Positions 42,365-52,266 of a stretch of DNA of 64,000 nt are shown here, piece after piece; the first letter of the stretch is position 1, and the number at the start of each line of letters is the position of its first letter. The stretch spans positions 806,001 through 870,000 of the forward strand of contig OZ241366.1 in the NCBI GenBank assembly GCA_965199905.1, read 5' to 3'. The position numbers and the translations under genes are program-made. This stretch comes from Ilyomonas sp965199905. Lineage in GTDB: Bacteria; Bacteroidota; Bacteroidia; Chitinophagales; Chitinophagaceae. The notes under the pieces were generated by a model. It was not told the origin of the DNA and did not search any database. It worked only from the letters and a program-made list of their open reading frames with translations.

Positions 42365-43153
42365 TCAAACATTGCTTGTAATGCTTACCTGCTCGGGGGA
42401 CGTAATTGCTTTGGTGCGAACTTTTTTATGATAGTTCTTAAACAAACTTTGCCATTGAATTTTTAGAACACCAAGAATGCCTTCTTTTAAAATGCCTTTC
42501 GACATTTTGCTGACGCCATATTTCCGGTCGCGGAAAGTAATTGGCACTTCCGCAATGCGGAAACCCAGTTTCCAGGAAGCGAATTTCATTTCGACCTGGA
42601 AGGCGTAACCCACAAATTTGATTTCACCAAAATTAATAGCATCAAGCACTTTGCGGGTATAACAAACAAAACCGGCGGTCGGATCGTTCACCGGCATCCA
42701 GGTAATTAGTTTCGTATAAAGAGCGCCGCCTCTTGAATAAATGTGGCGGGATAGCGGCCAGTTTTCAATCTTTCCGGTTTTTACATAACGGCTGCCAACG
42801 GCTACATCTGCACCTTCTCTGCAAGCTTTGTACAAGCGGTCAAGGTCGTTTACATCGTGAGAGAAATCGGCATCCATTTCAAAAATGTAATCATATTCTT
42901 TCACTAATGCCCACTTAAAACCATGAATGTAAGCTGTTCCTAATCCCAGCTTGCCTTTGCGCTCTTCCAAAAAAAGACAAGCTTCGTATTTCTGCATCAG
43001 GTTTTTAACAATCGTGGCTGTGCCATCAGGTGAGCCATCATCAATAACCAGAACATGAAATTGCTGCTGTAAAGAAAATACGGCATCAAGGATAGCCGTG
43101 ATGTTATCCTTCTCGTTGTAAGTTGGAATGATGACAAGTTTCTTTACAGACAA
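42365..43153 (-). CDS. Polyprenol-phosphate mannosyltransferase-like GT2
   Basis: The product is 262 residues from a TTG start (MSVKKLVIIPTYNEKDNITA). It has the Dpm1-type motifs: LVIDDGSPDGTATIVKNL, a YIFEMDADFSHDVNDLDRLY core with D-x-D, VGSRYVKTG, and NDPTAGFVCYTRKVLDA. No membrane segment follows, as in the soluble DPM1 form. It would make polyprenyl-phospho-sugar donors for envelope glycans or glycoproteins. It is convergent with E1 (44 bases) and followed upstream by the DnaQ-like gene on the same strand. Confidence 0.88.
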   Translation of the reverse strand: MSVKKLVIIPTYNEKDNITAILDAVFSLQQQFHVLVIDDGSPDGTATIVKNLMQKYEACLFLEERKGKLGLGTAYIHGFKWALVKEYDYIFEMDADFSHDVNDLDRLYKACREGADVAVGSRYVKTGKIENWPLSRHIYSRGGALYTKLITWMPVNDPTAGFVCYTRKVLDAINFGEIKFVGYAFQVEMKFASWKLGFRIAEVPITFRDRKYGVSKMSKGILKEGILGVLKIQWQSLFKNYHKKVRTKAITSPEQVSITSNV

Positions 43154-43226
43154 AGCCAGGAGGTTTAAACAGCAAAATACAATGAAAAAAACGGTGAACT
43201 TGCAACTTACTGCAAAAAAAATTTCT

Positions 43227-43997
43227 TTATCTTTTTTTTAGCAATGCCCGGTTTACGATCTCAGTCAGCTTTTGCTTGGTGTGCATGGTAAACTCACCAC
43301 GCATTACCCAATCGTAATATTGTGGCTCTATTTTCATAACCTCTGTTACCGCTTTTCCTTTGTGTTTTCCGAAGTTATAGGTTTCCACACCATTCACTTT
43401 CAGGAGACGACGGGAAAAATCTACCAGGTCGTTTTCACCACATATTTTATGAATGCTTTCTGCCGTATTGCCAAGTATCGGGTAGCGAAGTATTTGCGCT
43501 TCCAGCACTTCAAATGTTGCATCCGCATCAGCTTCTGCACCATGTGCACCTATAAGTTCTTTTTCACAATAAAATTTCACAGCCGCGCTTAACGTGCGTT
43601 GCTCCATCTGGTGAAAAATTCTCTGCACATCTAAAAATTTCCTGCCTTCCATCGGAAGTGTAAGATCGCAACGCAAAAATTCTTCAATCAGCATTGGTAT
43701 GTCGAAGCGATTGCTATTATAACCGGCTATATCGCAATTATCAAGAAACTGCTTGATTTCATTTGCTATTTGTTTAAAGGTTGGTGCATTCGCCACCATT
43801 TCATCCGTGATGCCGTGTATGTCAATTACAATTTGCGGAATCGGCATTTCCGGGTTTACTAATTTTCGTTTCACCTGCTTCGTGCCATTGGGAGAAACTT
43901 TGATTATGGCTATCTCTACAATCCTGTCGGAAACAAGGTTGATACCGGTGGTTTCAAGGTCAATGAACGCTATGGGGCGCTGCAATATTAAATTCAT
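43227..43997 (-). CDS. DnaQ-like 3'-5' exonuclease
   Basis: The product is 256 residues. The DEDDh motifs are FIDLETTGINLVSDRI (Exo I, residues 12-27), NSNRFDIPMLIEEFL (Exo II region), and HGAEADADATFEVLEAQI (Exo III, H-x4-D). The C-terminal 60 residues hold a second small domain (YNFGKHKGKAVTEVMKIEPQ), typical of the Bacteroidota exonuclease family with the DUF3820-like end. It could proofread or process single strands. It stands alone upstream of the glycosyltransferase gene. Confidence 0.85.
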   Translation of the reverse strand: MNLILQRPIAFIDLETTGINLVSDRIVEIAIIKVSPNGTKQVKRKLVNPEMPIPQIVIDIHGITDEMVANAPTFKQIANEIKQFLDNCDIAGYNSNRFDIPMLIEEFLRCDLTLPMEGRKFLDVQRIFHQMEQRTLSAAVKFYCEKELIGAHGAEADADATFEVLEAQILRYPILGNTAESIHKICGENDLVDFSRRLLKVNGVETYNFGKHKGKAVTEVMKIEPQYYDWVMRGEFTMHTKQKLTEIVNRALLKKR

Positions 43998-44050
43998 GTT
44001 TGCTCTTTATTATCGGGGTTGCGAAAGTAAGAGGTTTTGAGGAAGCTGTG

Positions 44051-44122
44051 AGCCATCAGCTAACCGTTTTGTTTTACAAACTGTTTCTGGCATCTGAGAG
44101 CTGAAAGCTGAAGCTGATGGCT
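44051..44122. repeat. Long-loop inverted repeat with AGCTGAA words
   Basis: AGCCATCAGCT at 44051-44061 pairs with AGCTGATGGCT at 44112-44122. The loop holds CTGAAAGCTGAAGCTGA, a low-complexity word repeat. It lies just after the GH144 gene end and may act as a weak terminator, though there is no T-tract. Confidence 0.5.
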
Positions 44123-44127
44123 GAAAG

Positions 44128-45822
44128 CTAATGCAGATTCGGGCTTCGGAAACCAAGGTTCTCCATCCCGGTTTTTACTTCGGCGCAGCTCATAAATAAA
44201 TTCCAAAGCAAGCCGCTGCGCATGTTTTCTATCATCACAATTTCAGGACCCTGGTCTATCGCCAGGTATGAATCGGCAAACCAGTTTTGCGTAAGATTGA
44301 AAGCATCTTTGAAACCATAATCACCCCATAATTTGTCGCCCAGTTTGTAGTAAAAGAAACGGAGCGCCGCCATTGATTTTGCGGTATCATACGGCAAGGA
44401 TGAAATAGCTGCGGTTGGTGTAATCGTGCCATTATCATTTGTTGGTGAGTGTGCGCTGTACCCATTCTGTTCATCACTTGCCGTTAAACCCCAGCACTCG
44501 TTGCTGTAACCGGTATATGTTTTAGGATTGGCTACGCAATAGCTGTAATTGATGTCGGTATGCGCTACATTTTGCTGCCAGTAATCTAACGCATATTTAT
44601 CTGACAAGCTGTGCGGATTGATGCCGAGAAAAGAGTATTGGGCGAAGAACAACGGACCTCCGTAATCTTCGCCCAATGGCAGAGTGAGGTTGTAAAAAGA
44701 CTTGCCATTTTTTATACTGCCATTTCTTGCCCAACCGGCGTCATAAACTTGTTTCGTGATGGCGTGTGTGCGTGATGAGGCTGCTAAAGCATACACAATC
44801 AAAGCCTCATTCCAGCCTTCAATCTTTTGATTGATTGCCCAGCCAACATTCGGGCTCCAATGCCAATACAACGCGTTTTGCCCGCCTTGCTGAAACCATG
44901 TCCAGTCAACTGCATCCCACAACTGATTAATGGTATTTCGCAATGTTGTTTCATTCGCATCAGTTGAATTGAAATATTGCCTTGCGCTTAGCAAGCCTTG
45001 CATCAGGTAAGAAGTTTCCACCAAATCGGCACCATCATCATTCGCACTAAAGGGAATGGTAGCACCGGTGGCACCATTAATCCAATGTGAATAAGCGCCA
45101 TGATAAGCGGTGCAATTGTTCTTATAAAAATTTGCAATGGTGGTTACACGGTTAAGAGCATCGCTACGTGAAATAAAGCCACGGTTTGCTGCCGCTATCA
45201 TTGCCATAATACCAAAGCCGGTGCCGCCGGTTGTTACTATGTCGCCTGAGCTATTTCGCTCGCGGGCTAAACCACTTGCCGGATGACCAAAATCCCAGAA
45301 ATACTTGAAAGTTTGTTTTTGTACCAGTGTTAATAAAGAATCATCGGAAATGCGGGGAAATTTATCGAAAGAGTCGATGCCTGTACTTAAACTTATGGTT
45401 ATTGCTGGCTTTAGATTGCCCCCGTCTTTTGATGAAAGTAATGTTGATACTGTAATCGTGTATTTTGTAAATGACTGCAATGCAAAAGAAGGTTGAATGA
45501 TGAAAACACTATCATTGTTTTGGAAGGAAACCTGATAAGGTACAACAACGCCTGATATGCTTTTGAATGTAACAGCATTCGAAACTGTTGAAGTTTTGAT
45601 TGATGCATTGAAAGCACATCTGATATTGGGAGATAAGTTTATATTCCGGTAATTATAACCGGCTATCGTAATGTCATTAACCGACACTGCTTTTGCATCA
45701 AAGACCGTTGGGACAGGCACTACAGGTGGCGCAGGTTCGGGCGGTTCACTTTTTTTGCAACTTAGTAAGAGACAAATCAGAACCACAGGCCAATGGCCGT
45801 AACACGCAACACTTCTTATCAT
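44128..45822 (-). CDS. GH144-type endo-beta-1,2-glucanase, lipoprotein
   Basis: The product is 564 residues from the ATG at 45822 (MIRSVACYGH); a TTG three codons earlier is possible. The lipobox is LLLSC, then a proline-rich linker and an Ig-like Big_5 domain (about 40-145). The catalytic (alpha/alpha)6 domain follows, known before as the glucoamylase-like family: GGTGFGIMAMIAAANRGFIS, DDGADLVETSYLMQGLLSAR, and ALYWHWSPNVGWAINQKIEG. Characterised relatives of GH144 cut beta-1,2-glucan. It lies downstream of a SusC/SusD pair and a LamG protein, as expected of a surface enzyme in that locus. Confidence 0.85.
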   Translation of the reverse strand: MIRSVACYGHWPVVLICLLLSCKKSEPPEPAPPVVPVPTVFDAKAVSVNDITIAGYNYRNINLSPNIRCAFNASIKTSTVSNAVTFKSISGVVVPYQVSFQNNDSVFIIQPSFALQSFTKYTITVSTLLSSKDGGNLKPAITISLSTGIDSFDKFPRISDDSLLTLVQKQTFKYFWDFGHPASGLARERNSSGDIVTTGGTGFGIMAMIAAANRGFISRSDALNRVTTIANFYKNNCTAYHGAYSHWINGATGATIPFSANDDGADLVETSYLMQGLLSARQYFNSTDANETTLRNTINQLWDAVDWTWFQQGGQNALYWHWSPNVGWAINQKIEGWNEALIVYALAASSRTHAITKQVYDAGWARNGSIKNGKSFYNLTLPLGEDYGGPLFFAQYSFLGINPHSLSDKYALDYWQQNVAHTDINYSYCVANPKTYTGYSNECWGLTASDEQNGYSAHSPTNDNGTITPTAAISSLPYDTAKSMAALRFFYYKLGDKLWGDYGFKDAFNLTQNWFADSYLAIDQGPEIVMIENMRSGLLWNLFMSCAEVKTGMENLGFRSPNLH

Positions 45823-45843
45823 TTCTTTCAAACATTCATCAAC

Positions 45844-45875
45844 ATAAAAGGGCTGCTTTTATACAGCCCTTTTAT
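45844..45875 (-). terminator. Hairpin between LamG and GH144 genes
   Basis: ATAAAAGGGCTG at 45844-45855 and CAGCCCTTTTAT at 45864-45875 form a 12-pair perfect stem with an eight-base loop and an AT-rich flank. It lies within the operon on the minus strand, 22 bases before the GH144 start, so it likely lowers expression of the enzyme relative to SusC/SusD. Confidence 0.7.
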
Positions 45876-45892
45876 CAATTTATATATTAAAA

Positions 45893-46819
45893 TTACCTTC
45901 CCTGTCTTTCCAACTGGTAAAGCGCATTCGCTTCCTGGCTGGTAATGGCTTTATTATAAATTCTGAATTCATCCAGTTTACCGGTATAGTTCAGCATCCA
46001 GGGTTCCAGCCCGTTATAAGGCGTTCCCAAATGATTTTGATAACCGCCGATAACAAAGGCTGCCGCATCTTTAAACTCTACAGCACCTAACGGAACACCT
46101 GTCAAGGCATCGCCGGAAGCTTTCCTGTCAACAACATCTGTATTATCGCCGGTGCCGTTCGGGTCATCTGGCAGGTTCACTTTTGAGCCATTAATATACC
46201 ACTGTAGCTTCGATGTTGTTTCATCGTATGTGTAAACAACATGACGCCATGCGCCATACATATCATCAGGACGAAAAGTGGCCGGCGGATCAATCCATTG
46301 CTCTGTATTAGCAACGGGCGGTGTTGAGTTTTTCTCGAAATGCAACTTTAATTGCATCTTATTAGTTGTGCCGGTGTTGCCTTCAACAATTGCAAAAAAA
46401 TTACCCCAGAAAGAGCCGTCTGCCTTTGACAACGAGAATATGCCTTGTGCACCGCCATCGTGCTTTTGTGTATATAACCAAAAGGCTACCGTGAAGCTCG
46501 TAAGGTTGGCTACCGCACTTGGGTTAGAATAAGATATGAAACCATCGGTTGAACCCTGGTAGGCCTGCCCTTTTCTGCCTTCAACAAAAGAGGTCGATCC
46601 GTTTGCTGTGCCGCCGGTTAACGTACCTTTTGCATCTTCAAGCGTTCCATTAAATGTGAGATGCACAATCAGGCTGTTCATTTCAATACTGTCAGAATTT
46701 GTAAAGTCACCAACAGGTGGCGGATCACCTAATTTATAGTCATCATCATTCTGAACTTTTGTACATGCTGTTGCCGCCAGCAGCAGCGCGATTACAACAT
46801 ACCTAATATTTGTTTTCAT
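45893..46819 (-). CDS. LamG-domain surface lipoprotein
   Basis: The product is 308 residues with a lipobox LLAATAC (Cys at about residue 19). The LamG/concanavalin-like domain fills residues about 50-300: SLIVHLTFNGTLEDAKGTLT, VANLTSFTVAFWLYTQKHDG, and KLDEFRIYNKAITSQEANAL. The DEFRIYN ending is typical. It probably binds the target glycan at the surface, as the surface glycan-binding protein of the locus. It lies 21 bases from the SusD gene on the same strand. Confidence 0.85.
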   Translation of the reverse strand: MKTNIRYVVIALLLAATACTKVQNDDDYKLGDPPPVGDFTNSDSIEMNSLIVHLTFNGTLEDAKGTLTGGTANGSTSFVEGRKGQAYQGSTDGFISYSNPSAVANLTSFTVAFWLYTQKHDGGAQGIFSLSKADGSFWGNFFAIVEGNTGTTNKMQLKLHFEKNSTPPVANTEQWIDPPATFRPDDMYGAWRHVVYTYDETTSKLQWYINGSKVNLPDDPNGTGDNTDVVDRKASGDALTGVPLGAVEFKDAAAFVIGGYQNHLGTPYNGLEPWMLNYTGKLDEFRIYNKAITSQEANALYQLERQGR

Positions 46820-46840
46820 AAATAGAATCTATTTTAAATT

Positions 46841-48397
46841 TTAATAGCCATTATTTTGCAAAAGCCTGCCGCCACTCAAATCTATCTGTGCCTGCGGGAT
46901 AGGAAACACCTCACTTTTGCCATCTACAAATCCTTTTCCCAGCGCCCGGAGTACAGTACCGGCGCGACCTTGACGAACGAGGTCAAAAAAGCGATCCTGT
47001 TCCATGGCAAGCTCTACTCTTCTCTCTTTCCATATGTCTTCAATAGCTGCTGTTGTTGTGGCTAAACCGGCGCGTGTGCGAACTTGTTCAAGGTCTGTAA
47101 GTGCCTGACCAGCATTACCTATCTGCGCCGCGGCTTCCGCGTTTATCAACAGCAATTCTGCATAGCGCATCAGGCGTATGTTCTTTGGTTTTGTGTCTTT
47201 ATTGTTGCTCGTTTGTACCGATTCGGCAATCGGGCTATGATAAGCTTTGTAACTATACCGCTGATTTTCTACCGAATCCTGCGATGGAATGCGGTAACCG
47301 TCCCACAGTATCGTTCCGGTGCTGATGCCTGGTGCAGGAACCGTTGGCTGAATAAAGATAATAGTTCCATTTCTGCGGGTAGAATCGCCCGCCTCGTAGG
47401 CATTTGCAAGATCAGAAGAAGGCGTATTAAAACCGAAACCAAGGTCGTTCCAGCCACCCTTGGAGCGTGCTCCCTGCCCGTTACTGAATATCGGGCTTAC
47501 TGCGTTTTCAGCAGCATTTACACCTGTTTGCACTTCAAATATGGATTCGGTGTTATTATTTCCCCCCACTCCATTTACTGTATGTTCACGAAAGATGGCT
47601 CCGTAGTAAGGATAAGGCACCAACGAATACTTGTTTGACTGAATAACGGCAAGAGACAAATCGTATGCTTTCTGATATTCTTTGCGATAGAGATACACTT
47701 TAGCCAGAAAACTTTCTGCAGCTCCCTTTGTAGCTCGGCCTACCTGGCTGTTGGCATCTCCTTTTTTGGGTAGATGATCAACCGCATACTGAAAGTCTTC
47801 AATGATAACATTGTATATTTCATCTGTACTCGCTCTGGTTTGAAACGAATCGCTGTTGAACTCTGAAGCAGCAGGCGTTCTTGTTATTTTTGGAACGCCG
47901 CCAAAAAGCCGAACCAGGTTAAAGTAATACAAACCGCGGATAAAGCGGGTTTCGCCAATCAGGCGGTTTCTGGTGGTTGTATCAAACGATGCATTATTGA
48001 GTTGATCAATGGCGCCATTTGCTTTCGAAATTCCCTGGTAATAACCCTGCCACAGGTTATTGAACACATAACTGTTTGGGTTTGCAGTAAAATTGTCAAT
48101 AGCGCCATAATCGGCCAAAGCATCGCTTGGCGTGCTGCCTTTGTCACCATCGTCTGAAGCTACATCGGTAGCTATTACATATAAAAAGCCCACTGTAGTA
48201 GGTCTGAAGCTGCCTAAGTACAGAGTGTTATACACACCGGTTACCAGGTTTTGAGCTGCGTTAGGGTCAACAAGCACCTGCTCTTCGGTTAGTTGTCCCT
48301 GCGGATTAATTTCAAGAAAGCTTTTGCTGCAGCTATATGTTATCATCATCGCCGATAAGGCAACGAATGAAAAAGCAATTTTATATTTTCGGATCAT
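46841..48397 (-). CDS. susD: SusD/RagB-family nutrient-binding lipoprotein
   Basis: The product is 518 residues. It begins with a lipoprotein signal (MMITYSCSKSFLEI, Cys at about 23), then FLEINPQGQLTEEQVL, the tetratricopeptide-like N-terminal half (TRFIRGLYYFNLVRLFGGVP), and the C-terminal RQGRAGTVLRALG and YAELLLINAEAAAQIGNAGQ parts of the SusD fold. It forms the lid of the SusCD transporter and binds the glycan. The SusC gene is 21 bases upstream. Confidence 0.93.
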   Translation of the reverse strand: MIRKYKIAFSFVALSAMMITYSCSKSFLEINPQGQLTEEQVLVDPNAAQNLVTGVYNTLYLGSFRPTTVGFLYVIATDVASDDGDKGSTPSDALADYGAIDNFTANPNSYVFNNLWQGYYQGISKANGAIDQLNNASFDTTTRNRLIGETRFIRGLYYFNLVRLFGGVPKITRTPAASEFNSDSFQTRASTDEIYNVIIEDFQYAVDHLPKKGDANSQVGRATKGAAESFLAKVYLYRKEYQKAYDLSLAVIQSNKYSLVPYPYYGAIFREHTVNGVGGNNNTESIFEVQTGVNAAENAVSPIFSNGQGARSKGGWNDLGFGFNTPSSDLANAYEAGDSTRRNGTIIFIQPTVPAPGISTGTILWDGYRIPSQDSVENQRYSYKAYHSPIAESVQTSNNKDTKPKNIRLMRYAELLLINAEAAAQIGNAGQALTDLEQVRTRAGLATTTAAIEDIWKERRVELAMEQDRFFDLVRQGRAGTVLRALGKGFVDGKSEVFPIPQAQIDLSGGRLLQNNGY

Positions 48398-48418
48398 CTT
48401 TGTTGATTTTACTGATAA

Positions 48419-51400
48419 TTAAAAACCTACGTTTACGCCAAAGGCAAATGTTCTGGTAGTAGGATATGCACTTAACTCAATACCCGAATTGAGAACACCC
48501 GGATTGGTGGCATCATTTGCAAACGGAATAATTTCAGGAGTAAAGCCTGAGTAGCCGGTAATGGTAGCTAAGTTTTGTGCGGTTACATAAATTCTGAGGT
48601 TTGTAATATGCAAACCCTGTAACGCTGCTACAGGCACAGCATAACCAAGTGTCAGATTATTAATTCGGAAGAAATCTCCTTTTTCTAAAAAATAAGTAGA
48701 GGCCTGCAATTGGTTCACATTTGCGCGGGGCTCACCTGTATTGGTGTTGTTAGGTGTCCACCTGTCTTTAGCTACGTCGGTTTCAATATTATCACGCGTA
48801 TCGCCGCGGGATGCTTTCTTGCCATTGTATATTTTACCTCCCGACGTACCATAAGTATTAAAGCTAAGATCAAAAGCTTTAAAAGATAAACCACCATTTA
48901 AACCAAACGTAAGTTTAGGCTGGTACGAACCGCTGTATACCCTGTCGTCTGCAGTAATAACACCATCTGGTTTGCCACCAGGACCACTGACATCTTTATA
49001 TCGCAGATCACCGGTTTTAGCATCTTTCTGTGCCGAAGCGGCAATTTCATCTGCATTCTGGAAGATGCCATCCGTTTGTAATAAAAAGAAACTACCTATA
49101 GGCTGACCATTATCAGACTTAGTTACAAAACCCTGGCTACCGCCAATGTTGCCGCCAAACAAAGCCTGACCGCCATTTAACCCAATAATTTCATTGTGGT
49201 TATATGCAATATTTGCATTTATATTATAGCTCCAGTCTTTATTAATATTATCATTCCAGTTTAAAGAAAACTCAACGCCTTCATTGCGGAATGTAGCTGC
49301 ATTGGTTATGTACTGATTGTCCTGATCGCCCAATATGCCGGGTATATTTACGAATACAAGCGCATCTTTTGTTTTCTTGTTGTAATAATCTAACGTACCC
49401 GTCAGCTTATTTTTCAGAAACCCAAATTCAAGACCGGCATCATACTCATCGGTAATTTCCCATTTTACGTTGCGGTCAGACAATTGATTGAAAGTAATAC
49501 CAAGGAATTGGCTGCTCTGCTGATTGAAGAAGTAAGGCACATTTACCGTTGCCAGTGGCAGATACGTTGAAGTAGGTATCTGGTCGTTTCCAACCTGCCC
49601 GAAACTGCCGCGGATTTTTAGCGTGCTAAACGTATTTTGATTTGCCATAAATTCTTCCTTGGCAATGTTCCAGCCTATGCCAACGGAGGGGAAATAACCC
49701 CACCTGTTGTCTGATGAAAAACGGGAAGTACCGTCTGCCCGGAAGGTTGCAGTTAACAGGTAGCGGCCATCATAGTTATAATTCAAACGGCTGATGTATG
49801 AATTGCGGCTCCATTTATCGCCTGTGTTATTATTGATTTGTCCGGTGGTAGAACCTGCACCCAGGTACCATTGGTCTTTATTAGCCGGAACATTTTGCCT
49901 CGTTCCTTCAAGAGAATTAAAATAATATTTTTCCGATGTGGTTCCCACCAGAAAATTTACGTTATGCCTGCCAAATGATTTGATGGCAGTCAGCGTATTA
50001 TCCCATACCCATTTGGTAGCGTTATTGTTGGTTACATGCAGGGAGCTGTTATTTCTAAGCTGGTTTCCGCCATTGGTAATGAATACGGAATTATCACCAT
50101 CGTTTGCATACTGGTAATTATAATCGGTGTTTTTATAAAAATCCAGATCAATACCATAACTGCTGCGGAAAGTAAGCCAGGAAAACGGCTTTATATCCAG
50201 CGCAAAGGTGCTTTGAAAGCGGTTGTCGATGCCGGTATTGTTCCTTTTATCTAATTCCAGTAAAGGATTGGCAACATTGTTTGATATAGATGTGTTGCCA
50301 TATTTACCATCTCTTTCGGCGGGTACATAGGGAGCGGCGCGGTATGCTACATTCAACAGGTTTAAATCAATATCCCGCAGATTGCTGCGCGAATAGGAAA
50401 TAAGCGATGATAGCTTAATGGCTTTGGAAAGATTGTATTCATTGTTAGAACGGAGTGTAATTCTGTCGAAGCGATTGGTGTGCACAATACCTTCATCGGT
50501 AAGATAACCGGCGCTAAAAAAATAAGTTGCCTTATCGCTGCCGCCCGAAAGAGAAATATTATGGTTCTGCTGAAAGCCTCGTTTCAATACTGCATCAAAC
50601 CAATCTGTGTTGCCACCGGCAGCTAACTGCGCCTGCGTTACAGCACTATCGCCCAAGCCATAGTATACACTGGCTTCGTTCACATAATTGGCGTATTGGT
50701 TTGCGCCGGCCATGTTCACCAGTTTGGTCGCTTCTTTTATCCCCACATTGGCATCGTAAGCTACTATCATTTTGCCCGAACGTCCTTTTTTTGTGGTAAT
50801 AATCAGTACACCGTTGGCGGCACGCATACCGTAGATAGCCGTTGCTGATGCGTCTTTCAAAATATCTAACGATACAATATCAGCCGAGTTAATGTTGCGG
50901 ATATCCTCGGTAATCACTCCATCGACAACATACAGCGGGTTGGCGCCGCCAAGCATGGTTCCGGTACCTCTTACACGCACAATCGGCAGCGCATTCGGTG
51001 CTCCGGAATTAATGATTTGCACACCGGCTACACGCCCCTGTACAGCTTGCGTGGCGGTAAGTACCGGCTGCCTGGCCAGTTCGGAGCCTTTAACGCTGGC
51101 TACTGAACCGGTAAGGTCGCTTCGGCGTTGGGTGCCATACCCTACCACTACTACCTGCGCCAGATCCTGCCCGGCCGTTATGAGTGCTACATTAATGGTT
51201 GTGTTGTTGCCAACCGCAAACTCCTGCGTTGCATATCCGACATAAGTAAATACAAGTGTTTCCGTTGATGCGGCTTCAATGGTAAACACACCTTGATCGT
51301 TGGTTGTTGTGCCACGTGTGGTTCCCTTTACCTGTACGGTTACACCAGGCAGCGGCGCGCTTGCATCACCGGTTACTTTACCTGTAACAGGAGCAGCAAA

Positions 51401-51541
51401 TAAAATTGCCGGCGCAAATGCCGATAAGCAAATCAGCAACACAATCAGTTTAACAGAAAGCGATAATGGAGCAATCATCAGCCTTCCATCCATTAGCCTG
51501 GGCCGGGAACTTTTTTGTTTTTGAATAAACATTTTTTTCAT
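48419..51541 (-). CDS. susC: SusC/RagA-family TonB-linked outer-membrane protein
   Basis: The product is 1040 residues. A long N-terminal leader and signal peptide (IVLLICLSAFAPAILFAAPV) precede the CarboxypepD_reg-like domain (VTGDASAPLPGVTVQVKGTT). The TonB-box region and plug follow (VVVVGYGTQRRSDLTGSVAS, NPLYVVDGVI, SVSLDILKDASATAIYGMRA-type plug motif), then a 22-strand barrel ending in FAFGVNVGF. It imports oligosaccharides with energy from TonB. It is the first gene of the SusC-SusD-LamG-GH144 operon. Confidence 0.93.
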   Translation of the reverse strand: MKKMFIQKQKSSRPRLMDGRLMIAPLSLSVKLIVLLICLSAFAPAILFAAPVTGKVTGDASAPLPGVTVQVKGTTRGTTTNDQGVFTIEAASTETLVFTYVGYATQEFAVGNNTTINVALITAGQDLAQVVVVGYGTQRRSDLTGSVASVKGSELARQPVLTATQAVQGRVAGVQIINSGAPNALPIVRVRGTGTMLGGANPLYVVDGVITEDIRNINSADIVSLDILKDASATAIYGMRAANGVLIITTKKGRSGKMIVAYDANVGIKEATKLVNMAGANQYANYVNEASVYYGLGDSAVTQAQLAAGGNTDWFDAVLKRGFQQNHNISLSGGSDKATYFFSAGYLTDEGIVHTNRFDRITLRSNNEYNLSKAIKLSSLISYSRSNLRDIDLNLLNVAYRAAPYVPAERDGKYGNTSISNNVANPLLELDKRNNTGIDNRFQSTFALDIKPFSWLTFRSSYGIDLDFYKNTDYNYQYANDGDNSVFITNGGNQLRNNSSLHVTNNNATKWVWDNTLTAIKSFGRHNVNFLVGTTSEKYYFNSLEGTRQNVPANKDQWYLGAGSTTGQINNNTGDKWSRNSYISRLNYNYDGRYLLTATFRADGTSRFSSDNRWGYFPSVGIGWNIAKEEFMANQNTFSTLKIRGSFGQVGNDQIPTSTYLPLATVNVPYFFNQQSSQFLGITFNQLSDRNVKWEITDEYDAGLEFGFLKNKLTGTLDYYNKKTKDALVFVNIPGILGDQDNQYITNAATFRNEGVEFSLNWNDNINKDWSYNINANIAYNHNEIIGLNGGQALFGGNIGGSQGFVTKSDNGQPIGSFFLLQTDGIFQNADEIAASAQKDAKTGDLRYKDVSGPGGKPDGVITADDRVYSGSYQPKLTFGLNGGLSFKAFDLSFNTYGTSGGKIYNGKKASRGDTRDNIETDVAKDRWTPNNTNTGEPRANVNQLQASTYFLEKGDFFRINNLTLGYAVPVAALQGLHITNLRIYVTAQNLATITGYSGFTPEIIPFANDATNPGVLNSGIELSAYPTTRTFAFGVNVGF

Positions 51542-51930
51542 ACCTCTTAATTTCAGTTTACCAATAAAACAGATAAGCTATGAGTGATGATCCGCTGATG
51601 TTTTGCGATTTTTCTAAAATTAATGCGATGAATAAATAACAGAATAAGCCGACATTCCCCCGCAAGCGCAAGGCATGTTTTTCATATAGTTAAATTACTT
51701 ATCTCAAAAATGAATCTGAAAGAAAAAGCAGAAATTGATTAGTAGTATTCATTGTGCGGAGCAATAACAATTCATAACCAGCAATCTTACGCAATGCAAT
51801 CATCTGTTAAATCAGGAGACAAAACTACAGGGAATTTTGCTGCATCATGTGTACTTTCTACATAAAAAGTTGTGCGCTTTTCGGTGCTGCATTTTTTCGT
51901 TGCGTCAGCCGTTATTAGCTTTCGGAAATA
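51542..51930. other. Region upstream of susC
   Basis: These 389 bases carry no supported gene. TAATTTTA about 80 bases before susC (minus strand) fits the -7 box with one change and may be the locus promoter. No sigma/anti-sigma or hybrid two-component gene is adjacent, so the control of the locus lies elsewhere. Confidence 0.45.
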
Positions 51931-51963
51931 AAGAAGCCGCTACCAACAGGCAGCAGCTTCTTT
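51931..51963 (-). terminator. Terminator of the small membrane-protein gene
   Basis: AAGAAGCCGCT pairs with AGCAGCTTCTT over 11 pairs with one mismatch, and TTTATTT follows in the minus direction. It lies about 100 bases after the stop of the 52066-52179 gene. Confidence 0.65.
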
Positions 51964-52065
51964 CCAATGTTTTATACATGATATCATCCTGCTATAGAAA
52001 TTTTACATTCTTCAAAATTTACTTCAAACTACTGCTTCCTGTTTTATCGGTTACAAGAAAGCAAC

Positions 52066-52179
52066 CTAATTGGTAGGTCCTGGCGGAACATCGTTACTTT
52101 CTCTTTGCTTTTTACTTCTTCTTGAAAACCAAACGGCGACTGCGATAATGCCGGCAATAACGAATATGGCGATAAACAT
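52066..52179 (-). CDS. Small single-TM protein (37 residues)
   Basis: Hand translation from the ATG at 52179 gives one membrane helix (MFIAIFVIAGIIAVAVWF), a basic stop-transfer run RRSKKQR, then ESNDVPPGPTN and a TAG. It lies upstream of a terminator hairpin on the same strand and between two larger operons, which supports a real small gene. The function is unknown; it may be a small partner of a membrane complex. Confidence 0.55.
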   Translation of the reverse strand: MFIAIFVIAGIIAVAVWFSRRSKKQRESNDVPPGPTN

Positions 52180-52266
52180 AGGTTATGATTTTGTTGAAAA
52201 CACGACAAACTTTATACCGCTAAGCTTTACCTGCTCCTTTATCAACAACTGATATTTGATGAATAC

